In this document: positions 62,501 through 64,000 of the stretch, one piece after another
Position numbering within the stretch: the stretch's first letter is position 1
How the letters are laid out: the number at the start of each line of letters is the position of its first letter
Assembly: GCA_965230495.1 (NCBI GenBank)
Contig: OZ246004.1
Coordinates: 1,798,001 to 1,862,000, forward strand
Source: JACJYM01 sp965230495
GTDB taxonomy: Bacteria; Bacteroidota; Bacteroidia; Chitinophagales; Saprospiraceae
DNA length: 64,000 bases
Direction of reading: 5' to 3'
Program-made: the position numbers and the translations under genes
Notes under the pieces: generated by a model
What the model saw: only the letters and a program-made list of their open reading frames with translations
Databases searched by the model: none
What the model was told of the DNA's origin: nothing

Positions 62501-64000
62501 CATTATCAAAACATTCATATTCTATATCTCCTAATATAATTTCACAATCCGTAGAACATGAAACTAATTCTATCGTCGACACCTCATAGTCGCATTCTGA
62601 ATCATCACCGTCCACTATAGATAAAACATGAATATTCCCATCCGCAGGTATATCTAGGTTTATTACTTCTCCATAAGCATACGTTCCTTCCATTACGCCA
62701 TCTACAAACAATTCAAAACTTGTATTGTTATCTCCATTTAGCAAATTACCCACTAGTGTGAAGGTGTAGGTATCGTCATCTACATTCGTTGCTGTTCCAT
62801 TATCTGAACATTCATAGGACTCAATCACCAGTTCATTCAAACATGACGATGAACATGATTCCAATGCAGAAGTCTCTACCTCCAATGTACAAGCTAACTC
62901 TTCACTATCCTGTACTCGCAACACCACCGTCTCACCATTCGCCGGTAATGATATTACAACCTCAGAATCGTAAGAATAAATCCCTTCCAATATCCCATCG
63001 ACATATAAATTGTACATATTATTGGAAGCTCCGTTAACCGCACTCGCAGATATCGTAACTTCTATATAATCATCGCTAGAATCTGTGGGTGTCCCATTGT
63101 CAAAACACTCATATTCTATATCATCAACCAATATCTCACAATCCGTAGAACATGAAATCAAATCTATCGTCGATACCTCAAAACTACAACTACCATCATC
63201 ACTATCTACTATCGATAATAAATGTGCAATTCCATCCGCAGGTATATCTAGGTTTATTACTTCTCCATAAGCATATGTTCCTTCCAATACGCCATCTACA
63301 AACAATTCAAAACTTGTATTACTATCTCCATTCAATAAATTACCCACTAGTGTGAAGGTGTAGGTATCATCATCTACATTCGTTGCCGTTCCATTATCTG
63401 AACATTCATATTCTTGAATTACCAATTCTATCAAACATGCTTCTGAACATGGAGTCAACATGGATGTCTCTAAATCCAATGTACATGCCAACTCCTCACT
63501 ATCCTGAATCGTAATATCATGGATACTGCCATCTGCCGGTAACGTGATTACGTTATCCGTATCATATGGGTAATCATCTACAAAATTACCATCTACTATC
63601 AAATTGAATAGTCCATTAGCCGCTCCATTAACCGATGACACATTAATCGTAATCTCATAATAATCATCACTCGAATCCGTAGGTGTCACATTATCAAAAC
63701 ATTCCTCATCCATCGAATTCAAAATAACCTCACAATCCGTAGAACAATTAATCAAAGCTATCGTTGCTTCCTCATCTGTACATCCTGAATTTGAATTGTC
63801 ATTTATGCTAATCGTATGCACCATACCATCCGCTGGAATATCAACCGAAAACTCCTCATCATAATTGTAAATCCCTTCACTTACTCCATCTATAAACAAT
63901 TCAAAGTCCTCCAATCCTGAACCATTCAGAATAGTTCCTGACAAAGTAAAGGTATAGAAGTCATCTCCTTGATTCGTAGACGTATTATTATTATCACAAA
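59571..64000 (-). CDS. Giant repeat adhesin with type B T9SS sorting domain (3' part)
   Basis: The frame is open to the right edge of the window, so the N terminus is missing; at least 1475 residues are present. A TTG near 63944 is not a true start, because the repeat pattern continues beyond it. The first part is an array of about ten 99-residue units, each with ECxDNGTxTDxxDD, a DYYEI- or TYTFTL-like strand, VDGxxEGxYxYxE and LPADG, bounded by CSTDC. Then come four to five Ig/PKD-like domains (about 980-1370). The C terminus is a gliding-motility-type sorting domain (LQVFDRWGSIVFS, WDGKFNGQYVEQGVYVYLI), almost the same as in the adhesin at 34008. Acidic DDD/DSSDD loops may bind calcium. The likely role is a long surface adhesin. 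Confidence 0.85.
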   Translation of the reverse strand, partial: CDNNNTSTNQGDDFYTFTLSGTILNGSGLEDFELFIDGVSEGIYNYDEEFSVDIPADGMVHTISINDNSNSGCTDEEATIALINCSTDCEVILNSMDEECFDNVTPTDSSDDYYEITINVSSVNGAANGLFNLIVDGNFVDDYPYDTDNVITLPADGSIHDITIQDSEELACTLDLETSMLTPCSEACLIELVIQEYECSDNGTATNVDDDTYTFTLVGNLLNGDSNTSFELFVDGVLEGTYAYGEVINLDIPADGIAHLLSIVDSDDGSCSFEVSTIDLISCSTDCEILVDDIEYECFDNGTPTDSSDDYIEVTISASAVNGASNNMYNLYVDGILEGIYSYDSEVVISLPANGETVVLRVQDSEELACTLEVETSALESCSSSCLNELVIESYECSDNGTATNVDDDTYTFTLVGNLLNGDNNTSFELFVDGVMEGTYAYGEVINLDIPADGNIHVLSIVDGDDSECDYEVSTIELVSCSTDCEIILGDIEYECFDNGTPTDSSDDYIEISITPGSINGASSNMYNLYVDGVLEGIYSYNEENIISVPAQGQRVELRIQDSEDLQCDISIETDVLMSCSDGCLIGINIISVECFDNGTPTDVTDDYYEIEVGAEVLNGITGSTYEVYVDNVLDGTSAYGDNVVLTIPADNASHEISISDVDDTDCTDSYQTDVLNSCSTDCEITLENVLLECDDNGTLDDPSDDTYTLSLVATSINGGTSFELVLSGVSQGNYNYGEDVEIELPADGSTLIISLTDNSDDQCVYNDVLGNLTPCSNLCTIEPMILATECYDNGTPIDPSDDYWEVTVLVNPANGVVAPNYDLFVDGIQEGTYPYSEEVIITIGADGSSHTLLVSDVDDMTCSASLMTSILEVCSTPCEITGTYDNVSCDNNGTNDTGTDDIFYADVVISNPIQGEFSIPALGIDGDFGDVINVGPFNISDGNITLEIFDANQMLCFINLEIEAPEPCSECSQTVDAGVGGTISCEITEISLAGTSSEVGDYYWYGPAGNLISEDLTATAVSVGTYTFRVEFTDGCIAEDVVVVDADTDVPVAIVVDNGDITCEKASSVLDGSSSGSTDDYFFNWYDEDGNLLSEEQILEVNEEGVYYLQIESKANNCKSALEPVLIEELTNEPTAIIYAEPSNVIDCVIETIVLTTDEEENVNYTWSINGVTVDNTLEIEISDIGTYGLLAVDTITGCSNEADIVISSLVDYPNISLEGEMLDCENEEIVIYASSLQVVPNPSSYWENSGGSVVAEGQDSLIVSEPGEYYYTLIDNDNGCENTDSILIEEFENEVFIDVIPEITYIEGQSVILTASVNLNSGEIESVSWSPDENMSCSTCLSTRVDDPTDSIYVITVVDIYGCVGEAEIRLIKKDKPEVTIPNIINPKSNSGNSNFTLYGNEEVDRILKLQVFDRWGSIVFSTENIAANTPSLGWDGKFNGQYVEQGVYVYLIEVLYVDSSVELYHGDVTIIR
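61095..64000 (-). repeat. Array of 297-base (99-residue) coding repeats with 594-base super-period
   Basis: Eight full units, one partial unit at the window edge and one divergent unit at the 3' side of the gene are visible. Units alternate between two types, TPTDSSDDY and TATNVDDDTYTFTLVGNLLNG. Blocks at about 62575-62810 and 63169-63404 are nearly identical at DNA level and exactly 594 bases apart (ggtatatctagg at 62647 and 63241). Confidence 0.85.

Noticed and set aside
63944..63944. Start of the giant adhesin at a TTG in the window
   Set aside because: The reading frame and the repeat pattern continue upstream to the window edge, and no signal peptide is present.
61095..64000. Regular repeats as a CRISPR array
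   Set aside because: The period is 297 bases, the repeats are coding and in frame with a large protein, and there are no short identical repeats with unique spacers.

Overview
The window is low-GC DNA from a member of the Bacteroidota, probably a marine or aquatic gliding-type lineage near Saprospirales or Chitinophagales. This rests on three kinds of evidence. Three large exported proteins end in type IX secretion sorting domains, one type A and two type B. Many genes have the Bacteroidota -7 promoter box TAnnTTTG 10-60 bases upstream of the start. The families present (CRTAC1-like FG-GAP lipoproteins, Y_Y_Y/LytS sensor kinases, ExbB-ExbD-ExbD-TonB, CtlX, NhaD, S9A peptidase lipoproteins) are typical of that phylum. 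The exact genus cannot be fixed from sequence reading alone. No tRNA, rRNA, insertion sequence, integrase or CRISPR array was seen.

Layout. 1-7.5 kb: the 5' end of ettA, a large FG-GAP/ASPIC lipoprotein, an M43-type secreted metalloprotease with a type A sorting domain, and a PAP2 phosphatase. 7.6-12.7 kb: a metabolic run on the + strand with a phosphohexomutase (glmM-like), two adjacent NifS-fold aminotransferases and ribD. 12.8-24.4 kb: an accessory island of exported proteins. It holds a thioredoxin-like protein, two proteins sharing one N-terminal module but with different bodies, a lipoprotein of unknown function, an FG-GAP propeller, an SGNH-hydrolase-like gene interrupted by one in-frame TGA, a long fibre-like protein and a BNR propeller. 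Several of these share phage-tail-fibre-like modules of the type GIGT-P-LDV. 24.5-30.4 kb: two LytS-type sensor kinases and one LytTR response regulator. The kinase transmitter domains are about 95% identical at DNA level in the core.

30.4-34 kb: ctlX and the exbB-exbD-exbD-tonB energy-transduction operon, all on the minus strand. 34-41.7 kb: a type B sorted adhesin, a Tat-signal epimerase-like protein, a double SnoaL-like lipoprotein, an AraC regulator, a short endonuclease V and an NTF2-like secreted protein. 41.7-42.4 kb: a 655-base gene-free stretch with two strong + strand intrinsic terminators and a sigma-54-like promoter, probably encoding a small RNA. 42.4-47.4 kb: a beta-helix lipoprotein and, divergently, a tightly packed GT2-GT2-GT-C glycosyltransferase operon. 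47.4-59.4 kb: mostly housekeeping genes (crotonase, MATE transporter, oligopeptidase B-like, prmA, folD, recG, nhaD, prolyl oligopeptidase). 59.6-64 kb: the 3' part of a giant type B sorted adhesin with a 99-residue repeat array that runs off the window.

The most unusual parts are the exported-protein island with its adjacent duplicated sensor kinases, the candidate small-RNA locus near 42 kb, and the adhesin whose repeats form a 594-base two-unit super-repeat. Several gene starts were moved from TTG codons to downstream ATG codons. In two cases the promoter box itself covers the upstream TTG.
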